NCBI GenBank assembly: GCA_002389295.1
Contig: DGOE01000143.1
Span: 1 to 30,480 of the forward strand
Direction of reading: 5' to 3'
Source of the DNA: Flavobacteriales bacterium UBA4474
GTDB lineage: Bacteria > Bacteroidota > Bacteroidia > Flavobacteriales_D > Sanyastnellaceae
DNA: 30,480 nucleotides
The position numbers were made by a program, and so were the translations under genes. Numbering within the stretch: position 1 is the stretch's first letter; the number at the start of each line of letters is the position of its first letter. The notes beneath the pieces are model-generated. The model did no database searches, was not told the origin of the DNA, and saw nothing but the letters and a program-made list of their open reading frames with translations. Below are positions 1 through 7,486 of the stretch, piece by piece.

Positions 1-2186
1 AAGTCGGCCCTGTGGTAAGCGGGCATTCGGAAACCGTTTCGCGGTCCGTAAACATCCAAGAGGTTGCCATCTAAAAAGTAGCGCTGGGAAGGAACGGTGA
101 TGGCATTGCCGGTGCCGTAGATAAACGTGCCGCCAAATTTCCACCGGTCGTTCAGGGTGTACTCCAAGATGACGCTGAGGTCGTGTCGCCGGTCATACCG
201 GGCGGGAAACGCCAAGCCGTTGTTGAGGTCCTCAAAAACCCGATCGGTTTTGCTCCACGTGTAGCCCAGCCAGCCGGTCCAAATGCCCCGCCTCCGCTTG
301 ATGAAAAGCTCGGCGCCATAACTCGTGCCCGACCCGAAGACCAGGTTGTTGTCCACGTTGTTGCGGATGTTGTCGGCGGGTTGGCTGCCCTCGGCGTAGG
401 CCACCAGATTGGACAACCACTTGTGGTAGACTTCAACAGAGGCTTCCACATTGCGCTCCTTGCCAAAGTCTCGGAACCAGCCCGCCGATACCTGCGTGCC
501 ATCTTGGGGCCGCACCACATCTGAGCTGGGCAACCAGATGTCACCAGGAAGGGAAGTGGGCGAGAGGGAGGCCAAGTGGATGTACTGCAGGTTCCGGCCT
601 ATGCCCGCCTTGAAGGAGCTCCTCGGTCCGGTGGTCAAGCGCAAAGAGAGGCGCGGCTCCAGGCCGCCATAAGTCGCCACCGTTTCGCCCTGGCCGTATT
701 CGATCTCTTCAGGTGCCGTGCTCGCTCCGAGGGGGTCGGAGTCGGGAGGCGGGACATAGCGGGTAAAAGGGCCGGTTTGGATAAAGCTGCTGTAGCGCAC
801 CCCAGCTTTGATGCGCAGCGCATCCGAAACGTCGAAGGCATCTTCGAAGTAGGCAGCGATTTCGTGGCTGCGGGTTCTCACCGCTTCTCCGAGGTCGAAA
901 TCGACCCCATTGGAAGTGGCAAAGAACTCCGTGGGCAAGAAGGTGTGGAAGGTGTATTCCAATCCGGTCCTGATGGTGTGCCGCGGGTTGGGATAGAACG
1001 TCAACCGCGTTTTGATGCCGCGGTCGTCAATGCCACTCCTGAATCCAAAAATGAAGCTGTCCTGCTGCGCTTCGAATGCAAAGGAGTAATCGCTGTAGGT
1101 CGCGGTGGTGGTGATGAAGGCCCGGTCGTTGATGAGGTGGTTCCATCGCGCCGTCACCGTGGCATTGCCCCAAGGGATGCGGCTGCCGAAATCGGCGGAC
1201 TGGGACTGGAAGTTGAATACATCCTTGCCGAAATAACCGCTGAGGTAAAACTGGTCCCGCTTGGAGGCGCGCCAATTGACCTTGGCGTTGAGGTCGTAGA
1301 AGTAATAGCCCGAGCCCGCAAAAGCGCTCTCCGGATTCACGAAAGGCCGCGTCAGGATGTCAATGTAAGTCCGCCGCCCACTGATGATATAGCTGACCGT
1401 ATCCTCGACGATGGGACCTTCCAAAGTCAGCCTCGAACTGATCAATCCGATGCCACCACTCAAGGCGGTCTTGCGCGCATTGCCCTCCTTCAGACCAATG
1501 TCCAGCACCGATGAAACCCTGCCGCCGAAACGCGCCGGCATGGTGCCCTTGGTGACTTCGATGTCCTTGACGGCGTCCGGATTAAACACGCTGAAAAAGC
1601 CGAAAAGGTGGGAGGCGTTGTACACCACAGCGTCGTCCACCAACACCAGGTTTTGGTCAGGGCCGCCCCCGCGCACGTAGAATCCGCTGTTGCCTTCACC
1701 AGCACTTTGGATGCCGGGCAGGAATTGGATCACCTTGAGCACATCCACTTCGCCCAACAAGGCCGGAAGTGATTTGATGGTTTCCACGCCTACGCTGGCC
1801 TTGCCCATGTCCGTGCTTTCCGTGTGGGCAGAGCGGTCAGCTTCAACTTCAGCTGCAGCCACGGCAACGACCGAAGGCGCCAGTTCGACATCCAATGTGA
1901 CGTTGCCTTCGAGGTTCATGTCCTGCTTGAATGGCGCATAGCCAATGAAGGACCAGGTCAAACCATAGGCACCCTCAGGCAGCGAAAGGCTGTAGAATCC
2001 ATAGGCGTTGGTGGCGGTTCCAGTGGTGGTGCCGTCCACAGTCAGGGCAGCGCCCAAAATGTACTCGCCGGTTTCGCTGTCCACGACCCTGCCGCTGAGC
2101 GTGGAGGTTTGAGCCTGGATCAGGTTGAAGGAGAGCAACGCGGCCACCAAAAGGAGGGAGCGCATGCCAAGTCTGGATGGAATCAT
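1..2186 (-). CDS. TonB-dependent outer-membrane receptor (partial, 3' end beyond window)
   Basis: Outer-membrane beta-barrel that imports a ligand using TonB energy. I translated the minus strand from the ATG at 2186 through several stretches down to position 3; those stretches contain no stop, and about 728 residues lie in the window. A signal peptide (SLLLVAALLSFNLIQAQ) is followed by a carboxypeptidase-regulatory-like repeat (SGRVVDSETGEYILGAAL; ATNAYGFYSLSL). A plug domain comes next (LPGIQSAGEGNSGFYVRGGG, then LVDDAVVYNASHLFGFF), followed by barrel strands ending near RNGFRMPAYHRADL at the window edge. That motif usually lies near the C-terminus of such barrels, so probably only a short piece is missing. 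No SusD-like gene is adjacent, so a glycan-type SusC role is not indicated. Ligand unknown. A second ATG at 2165 is possible, but the promoter at 2197-2204 fits the upstream one. Confidence 0.93.
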   Translation of the reverse strand, partial: MIPSRLGMRSLLLVAALLSFNLIQAQTSTLSGRVVDSETGEYILGAALTVDGTTTGTATNAYGFYSLSLPEGAYGLTWSFIGYAPFKQDMNLEGNVTLDVELAPSVVAVAAAEVEADRSAHTESTDMGKASVGVETIKSLPALLGEVDVLKVIQFLPGIQSAGEGNSGFYVRGGGPDQNLVLVDDAVVYNASHLFGFFSVFNPDAVKDIEVTKGTMPARFGGRVSSVLDIGLKEGNARKTALSGGIGLISSRLTLEGPIVEDTVSYIISGRRTYIDILTRPFVNPESAFAGSGYYFYDLNAKVNWRASKRDQFYLSGYFGKDVFNFQSQSADFGSRIPWGNATVTARWNHLINDRAFITTTATYSDYSFAFEAQQDSFIFGFRSGIDDRGIKTRLTFYPNPRHTIRTGLEYTFHTFLPTEFFATSNGVDFDLGEAVRTRSHEIAAYFEDAFDVSDALRIKAGVRYSSFIQTGPFTRYVPPPDSDPLGASTAPEEIEYGQGETVATYGGLEPRLSLRLTTGPRSSFKAGIGRNLQYIHLASLSPTSLPGDIWLPSSDVVRPQDGTQVSAGWFRDFGKERNVEASVEVYHKWLSNLVAYAEGSQPADNIRNNVDNNLVFGSGTSYGAELFIKRRRGIWTGWLGYTWSKTDRVFEDLNNGLAFPARYDRRHDLSVILEYTLNDRWKFGGTFIYGTGNAITVPSQRYFLDGNLLDVYGPRNGFRMPAYHRAD

Positions 2187-2196
2187 GGAACGAATT

Positions 2197-2204
2197 CAAA
2201 GTTA
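2197..2204 (-). promoter_or_regulatory. Bacteroidota-type -7 element, TonB receptor
   Basis: TAACTTTG read on the minus strand is an exact match to the phylum consensus TAnnTTTG. It ends 10 bases before the receptor ATG, giving a predicted leader of about 6 bases. No clear -33 element was seen. Confidence 0.6.
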
Positions 2205-2228
2205 AAACCACAGTCAGCCGTTGAGGTT

Positions 2229-2236
2229 TAACTTTT
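2229..2236 (+). promoter_or_regulatory. Possible -7 element, solute-binding lipoprotein
   Basis: TAACTTTT matches TAnnTTTG at all but the last base and ends 23 bases before the ATG at 2260. It lies back-to-back with the receptor promoter, 24 bases away. The one mismatch and the lack of a clear -33 make this tentative. Confidence 0.35.
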
Positions 2237-2259
2237 CGCCAATTCCTTTTGGGCGCCGC

Positions 2260-3918
2260 ATGAAAGACAGCAGAACATCGGGGGCAGACATACTGTGGGG
2301 CAGGGCAGGCATCCTCCTCCTCCTTGCCTGGGCCAATGTCCTGGTGTGGTCGGGGTGTTCCAGCCCCCAGTCTTCTGCTGTCGACCGGCTTTTTACCTAC
2401 AACGCCTCGGATGGCGTGCGGTCTTTGGACCCTGGTAAAGCCACAGACCTCGAGGCGATGTGGGTGGTCGATCAGCTGTATGAGGGGTTGTTGGAATTGG
2501 ACGCCGGGTTGCGCATTCAACCGGCTTTGGCCGAGGCGTGGAGTGTCTCTCAAGACGGCCGCACTTACGGGTTCCGGTTGCGCGCAGGGGTGACTTTTCA
2601 CAATGGTGCGCCTGTCACTGCTCGCGATGTAGCGGCGAGCTTCAGTCGGTTGGCCGACCCCGACGAGGCCTTGCCCGGCCGCTGGGTTCTGTCCGACTTG
2701 CGGGCAGACGGGGGCGTGGAAATCCTGAGGCCCGACAGCTTCCTGCTGCATTTGGCAAACCCCAACCCGGTCTTTCCCGGCTTGCTCGCCACACCGCAAG
2801 CGGCCATCCTGCAGGGGGGCGGACAAGACGGCGATCCCAATACCGCAGATTTTGGCAGCGGTCCTTTCACGCTGAAGGGGTGGATTCCCGAGACGGCCAT
2901 GGTGCTGCACCGTTTCGCGGGTTATTGGATGCGCGATGGCGCAGGTGAGCGGTTGCCCTATATCGCTGGCATTCGCATCGAGTTCAACCGGGAACCCGGT
3001 GCCGAATTCCTGGGGTTCAGCCAGGGCAGATACGATTTTGTTTCCGGACTGGACCCCGCTTGGACACAGGCTTTCCGCGATGATGCTGGCGTGTGGGCGC
3101 CCGCGTGGGCGGGCCGCATCCAAGACTACAGGGTGCCCTACCTCAAGACCGATTACATCGGGGTATTGATGGATTCGCTCGCCCTCGCGGAGGGCGGCTT
3201 CCCAACATTGGAAAGGCCGGTGCGCCGGGCCATGAGCATGGCGCTGGATCGTGCGTCCTTGGTCCGGGAACTGCGGGCGGGCGAGGCCATGCCAGCGCAG
3301 GGATTCGTGCCCCCAGGAATGCCGGGTTTTACCCCGGATATGCGCCCCCCGCACCCGGACCTCACTTGGTCTCCCGACACGGCTCGTGCGCTGCTCGCTG
3401 CAGCGGGGATTGGCGCCGAGGCACCGCTCCGGAGGTTGCGGGGAGTGGTGCTCGGCACCAAACCGGAAATGGCGGACCTCGCCGCTGCCCTGCAGCACAT
3501 CTGGGCGGGTTACGGCATCGATGTCGACATCGACATTGCACCGAGCGGCATCGATGCGGAGCGCGTGGCCAAGAGCCAAGTCCCGCTGTTTAGAAAGTCA
3601 TGGCTGGCGGATTATCCGGATGCCGAAAATTTTCTGGGCTTGTTTCTGCCCGACCGCTGGTGCCCCAACGGGCCCAACTACACGCATTTCGAGGAGCAAA
3701 CGGTGACCGACCTGCTTTTGGGTGCCGCCGATATGGTGCCCGGAGAGCAAAGAGAGGCAGTGTTGCGCAGGGCGGAGCAAGGGGTGTTGGAGGAGATGCC
3801 GGTCATTCCCTTGTGGCATGACGAGGTGGTTCATTGGGTGTCGGCCCGGTGGGCGGGATGGCAAGTCAGCCCCACCAACCGGTTGGACCTGCGCAGAATC
3901 CGTCCCCGCGACGAGTAA
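2260..3918 (+). CDS. Family 5 extracellular solute-binding lipoprotein (DppA/OppA-like)
   Basis: Periplasmic substrate-binding protein of the peptide/nickel ABC-transporter family (SBP_bac_5), 552 residues. A hydrophobic signal ends in a lipobox (VWSGC, Cys33), so the protein should be lipid-anchored. Family hallmarks are LYEGLLELD, ALAEAWSVSQDGRTYGFRLR, GVTFHNGAPVTARDV, GSGPFTLKGW and a C-terminal MPVIPLWHDEVVHW. The reading frame is also open upstream to a TTG at 2221, but the ATG at 2260 leaves a normal signal peptide and room for the promoter. No permease or ATPase gene is adjacent, so its transporter must be encoded elsewhere. It lies 11 bases upstream of the decarboxylase gene and is probably co-transcribed with it. 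The ligand cannot be read from the sequence. Confidence 0.9.
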   Translation: MKDSRTSGADILWGRAGILLLLAWANVLVWSGCSSPQSSAVDRLFTYNASDGVRSLDPGKATDLEAMWVVDQLYEGLLELDAGLRIQPALAEAWSVSQDGRTYGFRLRAGVTFHNGAPVTARDVAASFSRLADPDEALPGRWVLSDLRADGGVEILRPDSFLLHLANPNPVFPGLLATPQAAILQGGGQDGDPNTADFGSGPFTLKGWIPETAMVLHRFAGYWMRDGAGERLPYIAGIRIEFNREPGAEFLGFSQGRYDFVSGLDPAWTQAFRDDAGVWAPAWAGRIQDYRVPYLKTDYIGVLMDSLALAEGGFPTLERPVRRAMSMALDRASLVRELRAGEAMPAQGFVPPGMPGFTPDMRPPHPDLTWSPDTARALLAAAGIGAEAPLRRLRGVVLGTKPEMADLAAALQHIWAGYGIDVDIDIAPSGIDAERVAKSQVPLFRKSWLADYPDAENFLGLFLPDRWCPNGPNYTHFEEQTVTDLLLGAADMVPGEQREAVLRRAEQGVLEEMPVIPLWHDEVVHWVSARWAGWQVSPTNRLDLRRIRPRDE

Positions 3919-3929
3919 CTTGGGCTCTC

Positions 3930-4940
3930 ATGTTGAAAATCGACACCCACACCCACATCATGCCCAAACACCTCCCGGATTGGAGCACCAAGCTCGGGTA
4001 TGGGTCGTTTATCCACCTGGAACATCACAGGGAAGGAGCGGCGAGGATGATGCAAGGTGACCGCTTCTTCCGTGAAGTGATGGCGAATTGCTGGGACCCC
4101 GAGGTGCGCATCGAAGAGTATGCCAAATCCGGCGTTCAGGTGCAGGTCATCTGCACCATACCGGTGTTGTTTGCCTACTGGGCCAAGGCCAAGGACACCT
4201 TGGACATTGCGCGCTTCCTCAACGATGACATCGCCAAGGTCGTGCAGGACCACCCTACCCATTATCTGGGCTTGGCCACCCTGCCGATGCAGGATGTCGA
4301 CCTCAGCATTCAGGAACTTGAGCGGTGCAAGGAGCTCGGGTTTTCAGGCATTCAAATCGGGTCAAACATCAACGGTTACAACCTCTCAGAACCGCGATTC
4401 GACCCGCTGTGGGCCGCTTGTGAACGACTGGGAATGGCTGTGATGGTGCACCCTTGGGACATGATGGGCAAGGAAATGATGACCAAGTATTGGTTGCCGT
4501 GGTTGGTCGGTATGCCGGCCGAAACGTCGCGGGCGGCTTGCTCCATGATTTTCTCGGGTGTGTTCGACCGCTACCCGGCATTGCGGGTCATGTTCAGCCA
4601 TGCTTCGGGTGCGTTTCTGGCCACGTTGGGTCGGATAGAACACGGGTGGCGCTGCCGCCCGGATCTGGTGGCCGTGGACAATCCGAACAGCCCACGTGAG
4701 TATTTGGGCCGCTTTTGGGTGGACAGCATCACCCACGATGCCCGCCTGATGGATTACGTCCTCGACCTCCAAGGGGCAGAGCGCATTGTGATGGGGTCGG
4801 ATTATCCTTTCCCCTTGGGCGATCTTGAGTTTGGCCGGTACATTGAGACAGACATGGCGCTTTCTGAGGATCAAAGAAGTGCGATTTTTCACCGTTCGGC
4901 ATTGGAATGGCTGGACGTGCCACAAGCGCGTTTCGAATGA
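3930..4940 (+). CDS. 2-amino-3-carboxymuconate-6-semialdehyde decarboxylase (ACMSD)
   Basis: Metal-dependent decarboxylase of the amidohydrolase superfamily. It converts the 3-hydroxyanthranilate ring-opening product to 2-aminomuconate semialdehyde, diverting tryptophan/kynurenine carbon from quinolinate and NAD synthesis to degradation. At 336 residues it equals the human enzyme in length as I recall it. The metal ligands fall at the positions I recall for that enzyme: H7 and H9 in THTH, H174 in VHPWD, H224 in FSHASGAF and D291 in GSDYPFPLG. KYWLPWLVGMPAET and ENCWDPEVRI-like (ANCWDPEVRI) blocks are also diagnostic. The frame is open upstream to 3834, inside the preceding gene, but the ATG at 3930 starts right at the conserved MLKIDTHTHI. 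No other kynurenine-pathway gene is in the window. Confidence 0.95.
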   Translation: MLKIDTHTHIMPKHLPDWSTKLGYGSFIHLEHHREGAARMMQGDRFFREVMANCWDPEVRIEEYAKSGVQVQVICTIPVLFAYWAKAKDTLDIARFLNDDIAKVVQDHPTHYLGLATLPMQDVDLSIQELERCKELGFSGIQIGSNINGYNLSEPRFDPLWAACERLGMAVMVHPWDMMGKEMMTKYWLPWLVGMPAETSRAACSMIFSGVFDRYPALRVMFSHASGAFLATLGRIEHGWRCRPDLVAVDNPNSPREYLGRFWVDSITHDARLMDYVLDLQGAERIVMGSDYPFPLGDLEFGRYIETDMALSEDQRSAIFHRSALEWLDVPQARFE

Positions 4941-4941
4941 C

Positions 4942-4955
4942 CACATATGTGCACA
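4942..4955. promoter_or_regulatory. Overlapping palindromes upstream of the sigma-factor operon
   Basis: CACATATGTG (4942-4951) and TGTGCACA (4948-4955) are two perfect palindromes that share four bases. They sit 52 bases upstream of the ECF sigma gene in a 67-base gap. An operator is possible, but no regulator is recognised and no good -7 element was found nearby. Confidence 0.3.
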
Positions 4956-5007
4956 GCGGCGCTCCTCAGGGCGCAACCCCGCAGCAATAAAAAGCGTTTA
5001 ACCCACA

Positions 5008-5604
5008 ATGGCCTCGTCCCAGGAACTGAAAAACCTCATCGAAGACTGCAAGGCAAACAAGCCTTCTGCTCAGCGTGCGATGTATGCCAGGTTCAGTGGG
5101 CAGCTCTTCGCGACGGCCATGCGGCACACCAACAGCAGGGAGGATGCCGAAGATGTCCTCCAAGACAGCTTCGTCAAGATTTTCAAGCACATCAGCAGCT
5201 ACAGACAGGACTTTTCATTTGAAGGCTGGATGCGCAGGATTGTGGTCAATACGGCCATTACCCATTATCGGAAGAACCAGAAGCACACCCACCACCTCGA
5301 CGTTGTTGAGATGCCCGCTACGCCGCGAGACCTCGAGAACCAGCACGATCCGGAGTTCACGGCGGATGAGCTGGAAAGGGCCATCGCTCAATTGCCCATT
5401 GGATACCGCACGGTGTTTTGCCTCTACGTCATCGAGGGGTTTAAACACCACGAAATCGCAGAGCAACTGGGCGTAGACGTCAACACATCAAAGAGTCAGC
5501 TGAGCCGGGCCAGAAAATATTTGCAACGCACGCTTGCAACCCTTTCGGCCCGCGCGCAGTCCATACCAAGCACCACCTCCGGAACCGTAGGTAAAGCACT
5601 ATGA
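5008..5604 (+). CDS. ECF-type RNA polymerase sigma factor
   Basis: Alternative sigma factor of the extracytoplasmic-function group, 198 residues, typical size. Region 2 covers about residues 24-92, with SREDAEDVLQDSFVKIFKH (the core-binding and -10 recognition helices) and FEGWMRRIVVNTAITHYRK. Region 4 covers about 121-175, with LPIGYRTVFCLYVIEGFKHH and a helix-turn-helix (EIAEQLGVDVNTSKSQLSRA) for -35 binding. It has a C-terminal tail of about 20 residues rich in Ser and Thr. Its stop overlaps the next start (ATGA), the usual arrangement for a sigma/anti-sigma pair. Target promoters are not evident; a feedback promoter would be expected before 5008 but was not recognised. Confidence 0.94.
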   Translation: MASSQELKNLIEDCKANKPSAQRAMYARFSGQLFATAMRHTNSREDAEDVLQDSFVKIFKHISSYRQDFSFEGWMRRIVVNTAITHYRKNQKHTHHLDVVEMPATPRDLENQHDPEFTADELERAIAQLPIGYRTVFCLYVIEGFKHHEIAEQLGVDVNTSKSQLSRARKYLQRTLATLSARAQSIPSTTSGTVGKAL

Positions 5605-6332
5605 AGGACAACGACATCCAATACGCTTCGGCAGATGCCGAATTTGATGCACGCTGCAAGGCGCTGCTCGAAGGTCGGGCGGTGACCCCGCCGGCCCCGC
5701 GTGAAACTTTGTTTGCGACAGCTGCGACAGCCACCAGCAATGGAAAAGGCAACATGCGATGGGCCTCGGCCATCGCCCTGGCCTTGATCGCAGGGGCGGC
5801 TTTGTGGACATTTCAGGACACAGCCGTGCCGTCTGAAGCCACGCCGGTAAATGCGGCCCCCCAGCCATCGGATGCGGCAGAAGCAGAGGTGGCAACTTCC
5901 AATCCTGAACCCGCAGTGATGGCGCCCATCTCGGCCAGTGAGGAAGCAGAGCAGGAATCGGAGGAGGTCAATGCCAATCAAGAAGACCTTTCTTCCGTCG
6001 CAACCGCCGTCACCACACCGGTCGACCCAGCACTCCAGCCAGCAAAGGGCATTTCCGAGCAGCGGCAGGAGGTGTTGATCTCAGAAGCCGGGGCGGAAGC
6101 AGGCCAAGACATCCCGGTCTCTGAAGGACCCGAGGGTGAACCCGCAGAACAAGCCCCAGTGGTGGTCGCATCCCCAGAAAATACAGGTGAAGCGCCAGAA
6201 AAAGAAGCGCCTGAGTCTGCCTCTTCGGGCGCTCCTGCTGTGCCGGCCAGTGCTCCAGAAGAAGCGCCAGAGGCCACGCAACCCCGTCTCAAACTTCCAT
6301 TGACGCTGCCATCTGGCGGCGGACAACGATGA
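5601..6332 (+). CDS. Single-pass membrane protein, probable anti-sigma partner
   Basis: 243 residues, unrecognised by family. A cytoplasmic N-terminus of about 52 residues is followed by one membrane segment at about 54-71 (WASAIALALIAGAALW). A tail of roughly 170 residues, very rich in Glu, Ala and Pro, should lie in the periplasm and looks disordered. The ATGA overlap with the sigma gene and the one-pass topology suggest it restrains that sigma factor at the membrane. This is inference from position: I see no zinc-binding HxxxCxxC motif and no FecR or RskA-like domain. The short N-terminus (DAEFDARCKALLEGR) would have to be the sigma-binding part. Its stop overlaps the start of a 28-codon frame. 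Confidence 0.8.
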   Translation: MKDNDIQYASADAEFDARCKALLEGRAVTPPAPRETLFATAATATSNGKGNMRWASAIALALIAGAALWTFQDTAVPSEATPVNAAPQPSDAAEAEVATSNPEPAVMAPISASEEAEQESEEVNANQEDLSSVATAVTTPVDPALQPAKGISEQRQEVLISEAGAEAGQDIPVSEGPEGEPAEQAPVVVASPENTGEAPEKEAPESASSGAPAVPASAPEEAPEATQPRLKLPLTLPSGGGQR

Positions 6333-6415
6333 AGCAAACAGGGCAATCCTGGTGCTGTACTCCCGCATTCGGGGGGGTGGGTGGAGCCTGTTCACCTGTC
6401 CCCCTACTTCAATGA
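6329..6415 (+). CDS. Candidate 28-residue coupling peptide
   Basis: A short open frame starts with an ATG overlapping the preceding stop (ATGA, 6329-6332). It ends in a TGA overlapping the next ATG (ATGA, 6412-6415). It encodes 28 residues with a Cys-Cys pair and Gly/Pro content, and no similarity I recognise. It could be a real peptide, or a spacer that lets ribosomes re-initiate on the following gene. It contains a run of seven G (6371-6377), so a sequencing or natural frameshift should also be considered. The double overlap could be chance. Confidence 0.3.
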   Translation: MKQTGQSWCCTPAFGGVGGACSPVPLLQ

Positions 6416-7308
6416 AAGCCAAGCCCATTTGGTTTCTTGTTTTTTGTCTGGGTCCATGGGGAGGGGCGCAAGCGGTGTGTATTGCAGATACCATCATCAT
6501 TGATGGACAGCCTTTGGAATTGGAGCTGGACATTCTCCAAGGTCAAGCAGATGCAGAAGGACCGGGCCTGGAGCCCGATCGCACCATCGGAAAAACCCGC
6601 AAATGGAAAGGCCAGGGCCCTGATGTGTTGCTCGGATTTGGTGCAGGGGTGGCTGTGCAGCCGCAAAACGCCAAAGGAGAACACTTGGCCCGTTTCCTCG
6701 GCAAAGGGGCCAGGCCATTGCCCACATTGCGGGCGGCTATGGAATGGAGAAATGGCCCGTCCTTTTTCCGTCTGCAGGGCGCAGTCGACCTGTCCACGGA
6801 TTGGGCTTTTGATGCAACTGCCTTGGATGACAGCATTTATGGCCTGGCTGCGGATGGCGCCGGCGGGCTTGAGCAGTGGATCAGCCGCACTTATGAGCTC
6901 GGCATCGAGTTGGACACCCTCCCATTGCCTGTGGCCCAATACACGGTGACCTCGGGGATGCTGGGGTTCAATTTTGGAGGCAGCCGCTCCAAACGCGCCT
7001 TTCAAGGCGGAGACTTCCGTTGGTGGGCCGGTTTTCATTACCGCATGACCAGGAGCAGCAGAGGGGCTTCCGATGTCAACCGCGTGGCATCATCCGGCCT
7101 GCCTTCTGCAGCAGATGTCACAGGAAATGCGCGCCAGGATTGGGACCCTGCGCAACACGGGGCGCTGGGCATACAGGCCGGGGCGTCCGGTAGACTCGGT
7201 CATCCGAATTGGCATTGGCTCTTGGTGGGACAATGGACCGCAGGTTCCCAATCCCGGTGGGCGATGACCGCCGGGCTGGGGTGTCGCTTGCGGCAAAGCA
7301 GGCGTTGA
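6412..7308 (+). CDS. Exported protein of unknown function, third gene of the sigma operon
   Basis: 298 residues, family not recognised. A signal peptide (IWFLVFCLGPWGGAQA) begins at the ATG at 6412; the frame is open further upstream to a GTG at 6352, which would place an odd 20-residue extension before the signal. The mature part has alternating hydrophobic/aromatic stretches rich in Gly and Trp (FGAGVAVQP, MEWRNGPSFFRLQGAVDL, WWAGFHYRMT, HWLLVGQWTAG). These resemble antiparallel strands of a small outer-membrane barrel, though this is only an impression. It is the last gene of the sigma operon and could be an envelope target or sensor for that system. A terminator follows at 7424-7458. Confidence 0.75.
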   Translation: MKAKPIWFLVFCLGPWGGAQAVCIADTIIIDGQPLELELDILQGQADAEGPGLEPDRTIGKTRKWKGQGPDVLLGFGAGVAVQPQNAKGEHLARFLGKGARPLPTLRAAMEWRNGPSFFRLQGAVDLSTDWAFDATALDDSIYGLAADGAGGLEQWISRTYELGIELDTLPLPVAQYTVTSGMLGFNFGGSRSKRAFQGGDFRWWAGFHYRMTRSSRGASDVNRVASSGLPSAADVTGNARQDWDPAQHGALGIQAGASGRLGHPNWHWLLVGQWTAGSQSRWAMTAGLGCRLRQSRR

Positions 7309-7423
7309 CACCTTTTGGGAAATCCCCAAACAACATTTCTCTGCCTTGCTGCGTCTATACAGTGCAGGCGATAGCGACCTGCATACAGCGAGAAGATTTG
7401 GTTCAAGTTGTTTTGGTTAAGGT

Positions 7424-7458
7424 GAAGGAGCTCCGAACGCGGGGCTCCTTCTCTTTTT
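7424..7458 (+). terminator. Rho-independent terminator of the sigma operon
   Basis: GAAGGAGC (7424-7431) pairs perfectly with GCTCCTTC (7444-7451) around a 12-base loop and is followed by TCTTTTT. It ends the 5008-7308 operon and leaves the next gene with its own promoter. The 115 bases between gene end and stem also hold two smaller hairpins. Confidence 0.85.
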
Positions 7459-7474
7459 AGTCGTCCCGATTGGC

Positions 7475-7482
7475 TATTTTGC
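7475..7482 (+). promoter_or_regulatory. -7 element, leaderless start, type IX cargo gene
   Basis: TATTTTGC lies 4 bases before the ATG at 7487. With the phylum's promoter geometry, transcription would begin at the A of the start codon. The element sits just after the upstream terminator, as expected for an independent unit. Confidence 0.55.
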
Positions 7483-7486
7483 AGTC

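Noticed and set aside
576..1514. Long plus-strand open frame opposite the TonB receptor
   Set aside because: It is antisense to a clear receptor reading frame and its translation has no recognisable fold; codon bias of high-GC genes produces such shadows.
1..2186. SusC-type glycan receptor
   Set aside because: No SusD-like partner is adjacent and the plug motifs are of the general TonB-dependent receptor type.
1975..3579. 534-codon minus-strand frame across the solute-binding gene
   Set aside because: It overlaps both the receptor start and the binding-protein gene, and its sequence is Arg/His/Pro-rich without motifs.
7400..7423. tRNA-like T-loop (GGTTCAAGTT)
   Set aside because: No acceptor, D or anticodon stems could be drawn around it.
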